DNA of 64,000 nucleotides, taken from assembly GCA_016987375.1 (NCBI GenBank), contig PJRA01000263.1, positions 2,158,781 to 2,222,780 on the forward strand, read 5' to 3'. Shown here one piece after another: positions 15,001 to 24,900 of this stretch (position 1 is the stretch's first letter; each line of letters opens with the position of its first letter). The position numbers and the translations under genes are program-made. The DNA comes from Brachionus koreanus (lineage: Eukaryota; Rotifera; Eurotatoria; Ploima; Brachionidae). The notes beneath the pieces are model-generated. The model did not search any database. It was given only the letters and a program-made list of their open reading frames with translations, and had not been told where the DNA came from.

Positions 15001-18000
15001 AAAAATTAATTTAATGACACAATCATGCAAAATACATTTCAGTTCATGCATCTTATAAAATGATATGCAACTTTCTTAATATTTGGCTAACTAATATTTA
15101 ACACCTATACAAAAAATACATTTTATATCCTCGTCAAAAAATTCGTCATTATTATCTTCTGTCGCAATAAATTTGATTTAAATATTCTAGTTAAATTAGA
15201 AATCTTACTTTCAGCATCTTGAAACTGTTTTATAGCCTTATGCATTGACTTATAAGCTTCAGTAACGTTTTTTTCAATATTTTCTGCATCAATAAATGAA
15301 ATTGCATCATTCATCCAACCGTCATACCATCTTAACCAGTCTGAAGAGGTTATCCATAAATTTCTGAATGGTTCAAAGTCTTTTAATAGCTTGTTTAATT
15401 TTTCATACTTAAAAAAAAAATTATTCAAGTAAAGAAAATAAGCTTATTCTTGTTTACATTCGTGACTGGTATTCCAAATAAGCGTTCTCTGTTATTGTAC
15501 AAAGTAGCTGATTCTTGACATTCTTTAAGACTTTTATTCAAACGTCTGCATTCATTGGCCACTTCGTGTGCTTTATCTAAATTAGAATGTGAAGACAAAC
15601 CAGCAACATTCATCTTAATAATTTATTTTAGACTTTAAAATATAAAACAGTGTTTAGTCCTACAATTAAAGAGTCTAGTCTTTCATTGAGACTAGCAGTA
15701 TCATGCATTTGAAGTTTACGGAATCTTTCTTCGTCTTCGGTATGTTGCTCCTCGACTTGAATAATCATGTTATTTATCTTCCATGACCATGATAGTAGAC
15801 CCCATCTTTAAGAATTACAAAATTTTAATAAATGTTTAAATTATTTTTTTATTTAGCCAACTAAACTCTTAAATTTTAAAATTAAAAAAAGTAGTTATGA
15901 TTATTTGTATTTTCCTAGATCTGTGTCCTTTGCCAATAATTCTATAGATTAAATCTAAAATTCTTTACCCAAGAAAAAAAAATACAGTTAACTTTGTAAA
16001 ATCTCTAAGTATGATATTATTTTAATAAATATCTATTTTGAGTCTATATTGATTAAAATAAATTTATAAAAATACCTAAAAATTTTTAACTTAACTTGTA
16101 AAAAGTAAAAATAAAAATGGAAAAATTACTTCATGTTAAAATCTTCATTTGAAAGGTTGTACAAAAATTCATCAAGGAGCCCAAATTCTTCCATAACATT
16201 TGTAATATCTTCTTTTTTGTCATCTAATAAACCTGGTATTAATTTCATCCATTCACGATGCTCATGCAATTCTTCCATGTTATTTGGCTTTTCAAATAAT
16301 TTGCGCTGGATTTCTCTAAACGAGTTATTGGTCTCTTCGGCCTTAATTCGAACTTTCCGTGTCTGATAGTTAAGAACTGCTTCGGCTAACATTTTTCGCT
16401 TATTTGACAAATTTTCTCGTATTTTACTAGTAATTATATAAAATGGTCCTATTGTGATAGATGAAGGTATAACTTTTTCTAAAGCATCTCTCTCTCTTAA
16501 ATGCATTCGAACTTCTTCTCTAACTTGATCAGCAGTTTTTTCAGTTTTTTCAAAATCTTTAATATAATTATCTAAATTTAAATTCATCAATTGGGTGTAT
16601 TTTTCGTAGCTTTTTGAATAAGCTTTTAAAGGAATTATCGCTTTGCTCATTAAATCTATAATAGTTTCCTTCAATTCTACGATATGTGGTTCCATGTTAC
16701 CAACAGACTCAAGTAATGGAGTTCCTGAAAAAAATATGTCTTCCATGACAAATTTTTCTAGCTGTGGCACTGATTGAGTTGAAGCTATTGATTTTTCAAA
16801 TAAACCACAAAGTGTATTTAAAAAATTTTCATAGGCTATGTTATATCTTGGTCCATTTTTATCTATTTGTAGTTCTATCATAAATAAAGAATTTTTTTTA
16901 GGCTTAATATTTGAATTCATTAAATCCTTGTTAGGCCACTCGAACTCTTCTTGAATCTCTTTTACTTGCCAACAACTGTCGACAACCATTTGGGTGTAGC
17001 TGACCAGCGAGTCTTGTACCAAAAATCTTAATGAATCTTGCATTTCGAATTTTACAAGTTCCATAAATTTTTTTAATTTTGATATCTGATAGACTGACCA
17101 ATCTTGTTCTTTAATATTGAACCAGCCTTTTCCAAAATCCATAAATGCTGATCTAATGCCACTTCTTAGTGTATTTATCCAACTATCTTTTAGATAAAGG
17201 GCGATCTGAAAAAATGAAATTAAAATAATATTTTTAATAAATTAAACAAATAAAATTTTTAATTCAAGCCTTTTTATTTGACTTCTGTTTTTACAAAATA
17301 TCTTTTAAATTCTTTATTCTAATATTTTAATTCCTATAGTTAATTAAATTTAATTGAATAATGACTTAAGCAAAAATTTGCTGATTTTCTAAATTAAAGT
17401 GAGTATTTATATGCTACTCTGCAATAAAGCCTTTTTCTAAACATTAACTTTTTAATTAGATTTTTTAAAAAGTAGACATATTGATAAAATAAGAGCTGAT
17501 AACTCCAGAAAATATTGATTCATTGTCAAACTAATTCAAGATAAATTTATGTGGTTAAAGATTTTAATTTTTAATTTAGTTGGTAATTATTTTTCAAACA
17601 AAATTTTACATTATTTATTTCCCAATTATATCATAAAATTTTTAAACAAATCTATCCATAAATTTATTTTTGATTATTTTCGATAATTTCAACATATTCT
17701 AAATTTTGCAGTAAAAATCTGCTAACAAATTTCTTTTCTTTAATAGATCAATATTGAATCAATTCAATTTAAAAATTTTTTAATAAAAAGAAAAATGTTC
17801 AATGATGCTTTTAACTTCTATAAAATTAAAACAGAATTTCATTTTATTAAGACTTTTGAATTTTTTTTGAGTTATAAGCAATTTTATTTTTTTTATTAAT
17901 AAAACTTACTTGGGAAATTTGTTGATTTTGACTTTGTTCGAATTCATCAATTTTCATTGCCTTTATTGGAATCTGAAAGAGAGACATACTTGAGACCCTA

Positions 18001-19512
18001 TTGCATTCGACTTTGACTCTTCTTAATGCTTCAATAGATTCTTTTTTTGTCAAAAGAGAGAAAAATGAAAAATCGTAGTACTGCTTGTCAAAATCATATT
18101 TTGGTATGTCTAGGATGCATCCTTTGATCGGTGTAGTTTTTTCTTCACTTGGCGGAATTGACACAAATTTAAATGCATCTAAATGTGATGTTATTATTTT
18201 ATCAAATGTTATTTTATTGATTGTTCGTTTAAAATCAATATTTATCTCTTTTTCAAGTGAAATAACACTATCTTCTCTATTTTTTTCAGGCAAAGTTTTC
18301 AGTCCTGGATTTTCAGTCCAATTTAGCATTCTTCTAAAGGAAACTTGGTCTAAATCAAGCACTCCGTCATTGGGCATTGAGTCTATATAAAATTGATATC
18401 TTAAGTATGCTTCGGTTTTTTTTCTCTCGAAAAATGCTGCCTCGACTCTGTTTGCAAAAACACGCGGATCCTCTGCTAAAAATTGAAGTTGAATTCGAGG
18501 AATCCAAAATTGATTTGGTAATTGGATTCTAGTGCTGCTTGATTTCAAACCTTTATTTACAATTGGATTACCGTTTTGGTCTAATACTCGCTCTTCTTCG
18601 CTTAGTTTTTGAACAAGCCAGCATTTTTTATCTTCATCAAAATCAATGATTCCAACATCGTACCACTGATAAACTATTTTCGGGTCTTTTGGATCATCTT
18701 TTAAAAATTTAAATATATTTTTTTGATTAAATTAAATTGTTTCTTTTCTTACTGTAAAGATTTGATGGAATATCAGGAAGAAGAGCACGACCTGGCAAAG
18801 GCCTATAGACATTATTATCCAGTCCTTTGTCAAGCCATTCGAATGGTGTCCATACTTCATATTCTTCATTGTCAAAATAATGCAAAGGCAAAAATGGAGG
18901 AAATGGCGCAGGATCCTGACCAATTCCATTTAGAAGGATAATCTCATCAGCAGGTCTATGTATAGGCATCAATTTGTCTGGCTGTAGATTTTTTTTCGCC
19001 AAAAGTTCGCTAATATCCATTGAAAGATAAAGTCGCTTAAGACGATCAATTTGAACTTTTCGTGGCAAAGAACCAGGTGGAGTATAAAATGGAATAAAGC
19101 ATTTTGGTAAGTATCCATTAAGAGTAAAATCGGTTGTTTTTATAATTTCAGTAGTTGCACCATGAATTTGGTTTTTTAAAAGTTGAGAAAATTTTTCTGG
19201 ATCTATTGGATGAATATTTTCGTGAACCAAAGGGACATGTTTTTCTTTTTGAACTTGCCAAGCATGAGAATGACTTACATCCGGAGCTTGGTCAATTATC
19301 TAAAAAATATATTTTTTAGTATATTTTTTAGTAAATAAGAAGAAAATTTAAATCAAAATTACTCCTGTTTTCTCTACATTGTCTACACTAGCAATGTCAG
19401 AATAAAATCCTCTGAGTTTTACTAGTGGATATTTGTTACCCTTCCAATGGCTAAAACTGTCTTTTCTAGCTCTTAAGCTAGAATTTTCGTTTGTCTGGTC
19501 AAAATCAGACAT
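1..19512 (-). CDS. DNAH1: Axonemal dynein heavy chain, DNAH1 type (5' part; 3' end lies beyond the left edge)
   Basis: Motor subunit of an inner-arm axonemal dynein, which drives ciliary bending by ATP-dependent force on microtubules. Exons read on the minus strand: 19363-19512, 18753-19299, 17910-18697, 16130-17205, 15664-15805, 15458-15613, 15209-15407, 14382-14848, 14055-14219, 6344-6751, 5984-6285, 5626-5928, one of 5444-5549 or 5183-5288, 4115-4228, 3830-4066, 3668-3774, 2920-3619, 2745-2864, 945-1226, 253-886, 1-197. All phases agree and give 2,400 codons; full DNAH1 proteins exceed 4,200 residues. The order is N-terminal tail, linker ([18 protein letters not shown], then a [16 protein letters not shown] segment), AAA1 P-loop GPAGTGKT near residue 1520, AAA2 GPTGSGKT near 1800 and AAA3 GPTGTGKT near 2175. 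Near-identity to recalled vertebrate DNAH1 in AAA1-AAA3 ([20 protein letters not shown]) favours DNAH1 over DNAH3/7/12. AAA4-AAA6, stalk and C-terminus are outside the window. Confidence 0.95.
5183..5288 (-). other. DNAH1: DNAH1 alternative exon 13b (AAA1 Walker B, distal copy)
   Basis: This second 106-base exon has the acceptor TTTAG at 5290-5289 and donor CGG followed by GTTTGC. It reads [20 protein letters not shown], followed by [15 protein letters not shown], and joins in frame to [15 protein letters not shown]. This copy resembles the usual DNAH1 sequence most closely, so it is probably the ancestral form. Using both copies would add 212 bases and shift the frame, so only one can be used per functional transcript. 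Confidence 0.9.
5444..5549 (-). other. DNAH1: DNAH1 alternative exon 13a (AAA1 Walker B, proximal copy)
   Basis: This 106-base exon lies immediately downstream of the exon ending in KGLA. It has an acceptor at 5551-5550 and a weak donor, AAG followed by GTAGAA. It completes a split Ser codon and then reads [20 protein letters not shown], followed by [15 protein letters not shown]. The Walker B acidic pair in CFDEFNRI is intact. Its length and phases equal those of the distal copy at 5183-5288. Confidence 0.88.
6922..8250. mobile_element. Non-autonomous palindromic transposable element with nested inverted repeats
   Basis: The element lies inside the large DNAH1 intron. The left end carries two direct copies of ATAACGAAATAGC (6936-6948, 6951-6963). 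The right end carries four inverted copies of the same unit (8136-8148, 8157-8169, 8178-8190, 8236-8248), two with one C-to-T change. A second, inner inverted pair is nearly perfect over 22 bases: 7195-7216 against 8034-8055, around the core CGATCGAGGTAC. The interior is very A+T-rich and holds no transposase. A short open segment near 7610-7745 includes [18 protein letters not shown], which I do not recognise. No target-site duplication was identified, so the superfamily is unassigned. Confidence 0.7.
10575..13187 (+). CDS. Intronless protein with RRM-like repeats and a C-terminal ubiquitin-like domain, nested in a DNAH1 intron
   Basis: This is a single 870-codon open frame starting at ATG 10575, antisense to the host gene. 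At least three N-terminal units resemble the divergent RNA-recognition folds of PARP10/PARP14 and DTX3L-type proteins. Each has a beta strand, then a helix ending LYFSN, then a GG(D/E)I(K/E)SI strand and a (V/I)L(S/T)(R/K)(K/T)H helix: residues ~5-85, ~95-170 and ~320-395 ([20 protein letters not shown]). A weaker unit lies at ~210-300. The middle is charged with Ser/Asp/Glu-rich stretches. The last ~80 residues (from [18 protein letters not shown] to ITLEFK) have the beta-grasp pattern of a ubiquitin-like domain, without a terminal di-glycine. No macrodomain or ADP-ribosyltransferase domain follows. A role in RNA- or ADP-ribose/ubiquitin-linked signalling is only a guess; that the frame is a real gene is well supported by its length and domains. 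Confidence 0.85.
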   Translation: MTEIEVPIDTTRLLVDGVLDTCTDEMLQLYISLIINSDLDETFKIEEFRRNKRRVMLKFNRSFKFDQAINKQKKLPELTGNLIMLDQVRTPDTIRVSELANNCTKEVLNLYFSNSKMSQGGDIKSIKLFPYENKALIQFADYRVVDQVLTKTHIICENLIKIEKYYGPIEDEFFLDEEEQKTEESETSSGRKKSLSSMTSLRSFSTPLNTIDKTKIVLSNIQENINIQHLDFYIQILCNRHEINSINWSLENKGKLLIDFKKEIDINKVLTEFNTNNLNNLNSKQIQIETVNATRAIVVLVKDIKPKVSLKLDSQNEDDDYRPENIPATRDLLDLYFSNKQRSGGGEIESIERKSSRYWIITVKEQRLVRDILSRKHTLDDKPIKVFPYYENFGLPYMFKPIFDDLQNRSVIFKLKIKDERLRYFCKVKNLHKKSNEILSESNAESKYSKQESNILYVNYIERLNSKVPYTERMWRLKVKESIEYFLQIYKFEKLTLSHQQWTTISKTKQISSYLMAKNSNADEIYQETDAIDATSVLVDKVKYISSNCAIININETASNVEINIVGPNIEVDRFIVKIKDIICKAYFTFELEEKIIKFKTYLYECEDLLTKWLNEADGIEENENEVTLASARSNDSDSFSANYSKRNDGSKLNKSRKNTIDEFLSKLERDHLDMELSYGKLFQELGYTFLSNAGNQDNEEEDDADYKDFNDRLSNSLEETVILKPGEQTESQMDKIKFTLDDLRNRINDMKKKFRQFVIKSKRSKALKETDLSEDEESDFDDIENETDSDMIKLCVYVKDQAKIVTFNMNRRCKVKELKQVLVEKCADAEVDSINELKLTFNNVELSNNNYTISDYDIGDKSTITLEFK

Positions 19513-20727
19513 TTTAATTTTGGATAAATTTTGAATTGTGTTTTATCAATTTTAAAATATAATATTTTAAATTTTCTAAAGATAAAAAATTATTTTTATT
19601 TCAAAAGATTACAAAACAGCAAAGCGAATCATAAAATAATATGTTATTGAGATTTTTTCATTTATTTTTATTAAAAATCAAAAATTTCATATATTTATAG
19701 TTGCTTAGATACAATTAAGACCTCTTTTAGTGAACCAACTAAAAAAAAATTATATTTTAATTCTTGAAGATAATTTTTAACATTTTACATTGGGACACAT
19801 GCATTTTCATCTATGATCAAAATATATTTTTTTTATATTTTCATGAGAACCTAGATAGAAAAAAATTCTATAAAGATCTATCGAAATAGAAATTGAAGTA
19901 TTGTTAAAATTATTTTCTTTTTCTTATATTTATTTTTTTCCAAAATAGCAAAAAAAATTTAAATTTGATGAAATGAATTCTAAAAAATAAGAAATATTTT
20001 GGGGCTCGGATTGAGACAAGAGAACTGTCTAGTAGTTTTTTTAATTTCTTTGCTAATTTATACCAATATAATTGTAGTTTTCCATAAGCGAGTCATATTC
20101 TGAAAGCAAATACATTCAAATATAAGGTTTTTAAAAAGTTAAGAAAACAATTAGTTTCTTGAATAAAGATATAAATAAAAACCGATATTGATTGAAAAGA
20201 GAAAAATAATATATATATTAATTTAAAAAATTTAGTCTATTTAATGAGGGAAAAAAATATAAATTTAAAAAAAACCTAAATGATTGAAATGAGGAGAAAA
20301 TTAGAATGATTCATTTTTGAAAAGCGAGAATATTGGAACGTTTCACTAATTTATCGATTGATTTGACCTCCTAAACTTAGCTTAAGTCTGAATAATAATA
20401 ATTTAAGTAATATAATACTAAATTTTATAATAGCGGAGACACTCATCTTCTTTTCTAGCATCTTTTTGTATCTTGTTTGAATGCTAAGTACAAATTGAAA
20501 TGCTCCTAGTTCAATTTTCAATTTATATTTAATTAAATTTTAAGCTAACATTAAATGATTGACCGCTTATAATCGGCATAATTAAGCTGTAACCATGTAT
20601 TGAAAATTAATAGCATGAATGTTAGTGATTGTTTTTTTGAGTTTTTACTATGTTTTTTTCAGCGTTGGAATGTGATCGTTTTTGAAAACTCTATCTAAAA
20701 CAGCATCAAATGTTTCAATTAATTAAT

Positions 20728-20829
20728 GTTTTTTAATTTAATACAGCATTGACAATAGAGTTTCTGTTAAACCAAATGCACAATTAATGACAGAAGCTCT
20801 ATTGTCAATGCTGTATTAGATTAAAAAAC
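20728..20829. ncRNA. Long near-perfect hairpin, candidate microRNA precursor
   Basis: Two ~40-base arms (20728-20767 and 20790-20829) pair with only a few mismatches around a 22-base loop. The core stem begins TACAGCATTGACAATAGAG and is mirrored by CTCTATTGTCAATGCTGTA. The ~100-base total length, small loop and near-complete pairing fit an animal pre-microRNA. A short foldback transposon remnant would look the same. No known microRNA seed was recognised and the strand is undetermined. Confidence 0.4.
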
Positions 20830-20841
20830 TTTACTTAAAAT

Positions 20842-20945
20842 GCGACCCAAGACTCGAAACACAACTTTGACGCATGCACTGTAAATTAAGAATGTTTTAA
20901 CATTGGCGAGATGGTGCCAAAGTTGTGTTTCGAGTTCTGAGGCTG
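20842..20945. ncRNA. Second adjacent hairpin, candidate small-RNA precursor
   Basis: An exact 18-base inverted repeat, ACTCGAAACACAACTTTG at 20852-20869, pairs with 20918-20935. Weaker pairing extends the stem outwards by ~10 bases. The loop is ~48 bases, longer than usual for an animal microRNA, so confidence is lower than for its neighbour. The base composition is less A+T-biased than the surroundings. Confidence 0.3.
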
Positions 20946-21950
20946 CAATATCGAACGAGACAATACGGTTTATTTTAGTTCTTTTTTCTGTGACATAAAG
21001 TTTTTTTTATAATAACAACAGTCTAATTATAATTAAAATCTTATTTTTCAGCTTAAACGCTGTATAGACGCTTAACAACTACTCTACTTTACAATAGTTT
21101 GGAAAGAATATAATAATTTTTTTTTATGTTATTAATTTAATTTTTTATGGCATAATTTTGTTTAAATTTTTGTGTTTTTCTATTTATCAAAAATAAAAAA
21201 TTAGAATTAACTTCTATCTTGGCTCTTTTAACTCCCGTTTACCGGCTGTTTTTTATTTCCTTTTTCTTTTTTTATTCTTTAGGAGCTTCAAATAAACAAA
21301 CAAATAAATTCAGCCAAAAAGATTCAAGTAAATTGGCTTGCATCTTAATTTTACAAACACTTCTGTATTTAATGATTAATTAAGAAAGAAAATTGTTTAG
21401 ATTGTCAAAATACGAACAAAGTTTGTTGCTAAATCTTAGAATAACAGCAACCAAAGTTTTTTCAGAAATATTTATTAATTTTATAACTTTTAATTAAGCA
21501 TTGAAATGAGTCTTCAAAAATTAAAAGTCACATTTTTTAAATTTAGTATTAAATTTTTTTCCTTCAATTATTTAATTTTCAATTGTGAATAAACTAAAAA
21601 AAAATTTTAAAATTTTATTTAAAAAAAATACGAATTAATTCAATTGAGAAAGATAAGAGCTCGTATTTTCGAATTTAAAAGCCAAGTTGAACAATAAAAA
21701 AATAACATTACATTTTTTCATTAATTTGATAATTATAAAATTTCCTCAACAATTGTTTCTTAAACTACTAAACATAGGTTATGAGCAAAAATTACCGGGC
21801 TATAATACTATTCAAAAAGTAAATAAAAAAATCATTTAATGTAAGATCATTTGAAACAATAAATACAATAAATTAAACAAAGTGGTTATGGTTTCACATC
21901 TCGTCTTGGCTTGCCTTCTAGCTTGCACTCATTAGTTAAATCGAACTAAA

Positions 21951-24900
21951 TCACTCAATGTATAATAGATAATTTTTTATCCGTTTGGGCACTGGTAAAT
22001 CTTCAATACTTTCAGTAACCTGAATTAGACTGCTCTTGTTGTTCAAATCATTTGCCAACTTTTCGTTTTCCTTTAACCGATTGAGTATCATTCGTCTACA
22101 AATAGATCTTAACGATCGTGGACTTGCCACTAAGCGTTCCAAGTACAAATCCAGCGATTCAAGCGAATAGACTTTTTGAGTTTTGGGCAAATTTTTTTTG
22201 TGGTGAAAACTATGATGATGCTGATGATTATGATGCGAACAAATTTGGGCTTCATTCACTAAATTTTTTGCCAAAATTATCTCATTTAATTTAGCATTTT
22301 CCATCGAGTCAAACATAAGTTTGACAAATCTTTTGTAATAATTCAAAAATAGCACCATGCTATCTACGACAATATTGTTTGATTTTACATTTGAGGTAAC
22401 ACTAACTCCATTTAAATTATTAAGTGCAAGCAAAGAGACAAACGAGGGCGATGGAGTTAAAAGACAAATTGGATTGGAAAGATGATTTTTGCGAGCTACC
22501 AAATTGGGAGAAGCACAGCCTTCAGACATTCGTCTAGTTATTTCGATCTCTTTTTCGGAGATCAAAGGCGAAACATGGTGATTTAAAATGCGATCAGTGG
22601 CAGATGCATGACCTTGTTCGTTTATGGTCGCAAAAACTTTGTCTTTAAAGTAGTCATTGAAATAATTATGATGGTGATGGTGATGATGACTGTGATGATG
22701 CCTCTGCTCGTCATTTTTGTGATGAGGCCGCTGATGTCGACTCAAATTGACACTGGTCAATATTGGTGACGGTCTTTCAGTCAAAAACGGATCACATAGC
22801 TGAGCTAATATTGAATTGTTGACTTTTAAGCGATGACTGCTAGACGAGTTTAGATTAAATGGTTCCAAATTAGGATCAGCTCCATGTTGGATCAATGTTC
22901 GCATCAAATCGTACACTAGTTCCATTTGATAGCATGTCTTGCTCAAAAATACCAATTGAACACAGTGATTTAGTAAATTATTTGACTGTATGTACTCGGT
23001 GCCGGCTTGTACTTGACAAGTCGAATCGTTCGGATCGTACAACTCATTTTTGATCAATTCAATTAGTATATTTTTAATGAAATTATTTTTTTCAAATTGT
23101 TGACTTGAATTTAAAAAATTTGGATACAATATCCAATTAGTAATTAGTCGTTTAACAACTTGGGCATTTATGAGCTTTGACCAATTTTTAAATGAAGATT
23201 GAAGTTTAACTCTTAATTTATTATTTAGACACATTTGAAATTTTAGCAGTATTTTGAAAACTTCATTAGCCGAGCTAAAATCGTCTATTTGACAAACTAG
23301 CAAAAGCTCGAGATATTTTTCAATAGAGCAATCTCTTTGCGGTAATCTAAGCAAATGGTCTTGATTGTTCACAGCACTGACTGTGTTACTCAATGGACAA
23401 TTTTTGCTCAAATTTAACCTAATCGAATTTAAATCAATTACATCATTTAAAATGTATTCTAAAAATTCGATGTCCAATATTTTATGAAGATTAAATTTAG
23501 TTATCTTTGGACTTGGTCTGTTGGTGTCGATATTGGATGGTGAACGATTGCGAAAGTTCTTGCGAATCGAATGCTTCAGCAAGTTATTGAGTAGTGTTTC
23601 GACACAATTGTGGTAGCCCTCGTTTTCAAGCTCTACATTGTTTATGTTGAGAAGAAGATCAGCGCCCGACTTAAGCAACAATCGCAAACATTCCTTGAAC
23701 TCGGCCTTCCATTCGTTACGATTTACTTTATCATTCTCTTTGAAGAACACAGTCTCGATCAGCTCGTCCCATTCGAACAACGATTGTAAGCAAAGCTTTC
23801 TCTCGTTGTTCAAAGTGTTCACATGGGTCTTGAGACCGCCTTTTTTGAGCATCAAAAAAAGTATTCTCGACAAACTCTTTGGATCGTTGTACTCGGATAG
23901 AACTTTTTTGCTTCGGGAAAATTTGCTAGTCACATTTTCGTTAAACAAACAGTGCAAAGCCGTGTTGCCAGTGATCGGCTCACGCTTAGTCAAATCAAAG
24001 CCACAATTTAGAAGAACTTTGATTATTTTAGATGAACGCGTATTTTCCAATATGTAAAACATGGTATTTACATTCTTGTTAAATACGCGTCTCTTTGAAT
24101 TAGAGTCTAGTAAATTTGGCAAACTTTCACTATTCAAATTGGATAGCAAATAGACTAGGCAATTTTTGGACTGAAATTTAATGGCATAATAAATGAGCTC
24201 GTAGTCCTCATTGGGCTTGAAATAATTGAACAATAACTGATGATGTTTGTACAAACGCGAAAATATGTCCACGTCGTCCAAGCACAGCGAAGCCATGATC
24301 GGCGACAATGGTCTCAATTCAACTTCTCCAAGCTGATCCGGCTCTGAATCGACCTCGTCGCCTGTCTCACTATTGCACTCCGATTTGCTCAAATTGTACC
24401 ATTTTTTCAGCATCAATTTGGATTTTTTGTTCATTTGTCTCAAATTGCTCAAGCTTAATTTGGAAATTAGATATTTATCGGCACCGTTGTTTAGTAACAA
24501 GTCGACTAGTTTAAGTCTCAATTCATTTAGCTTTTCATAAATGAAATTATTTTTAGTACTTAAGTTGCTGCGTGTCGAACATGTGGTCGATTTTGGATTT
24601 AGGCTCTTGCAATGTTCATTTGAAGATACCAACGAATGTATCGAGGTTGATAAGGAATTTTTGGGTCTTGAATAATCAAAATAATTTTCGCTTGAGTTTA
24701 ATTTGTAACATGCTGAATTGCAATCATAGTCATATTTGTCATAGTAGTTTAGCTCATCTTTTTCTTTATAGTCGTACAAATTGGACGAGTCGACTGATTC
24801 AGAGTCCGAACCATCGTCGCTTAACTCCTCGTCCGAGTTGTTCGATTCGGTATACGAAATAGGATTGAAATTTTCGGACGATTCGGACTCGGATTTGGTC

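Larger units (their letters stand above)
19513..21950. other. Intergenic region between DNAH1 and the ankyrin/SOCS gene
   Basis: A+T-rich spacer with no convincing coding exon on either strand. It should contain the DNAH1 promoter (next to 19512) and the 3' untranslated region of the ankyrin/SOCS gene (next to 21951). Its only clear structures are the two hairpins at 20728-20935, listed separately. Confidence 0.6.

Noticed and set aside
18723..18941. 72-codon plus-strand frame over a DNAH1 exon
   Set aside because: Fully overlapped by a well-supported dynein exon on the other strand and unlike any known protein.
23638..24057. 139-codon plus-strand frame inside the ankyrin/SOCS gene
   Set aside because: Antisense shadow of a long single-exon gene with recognised domains.
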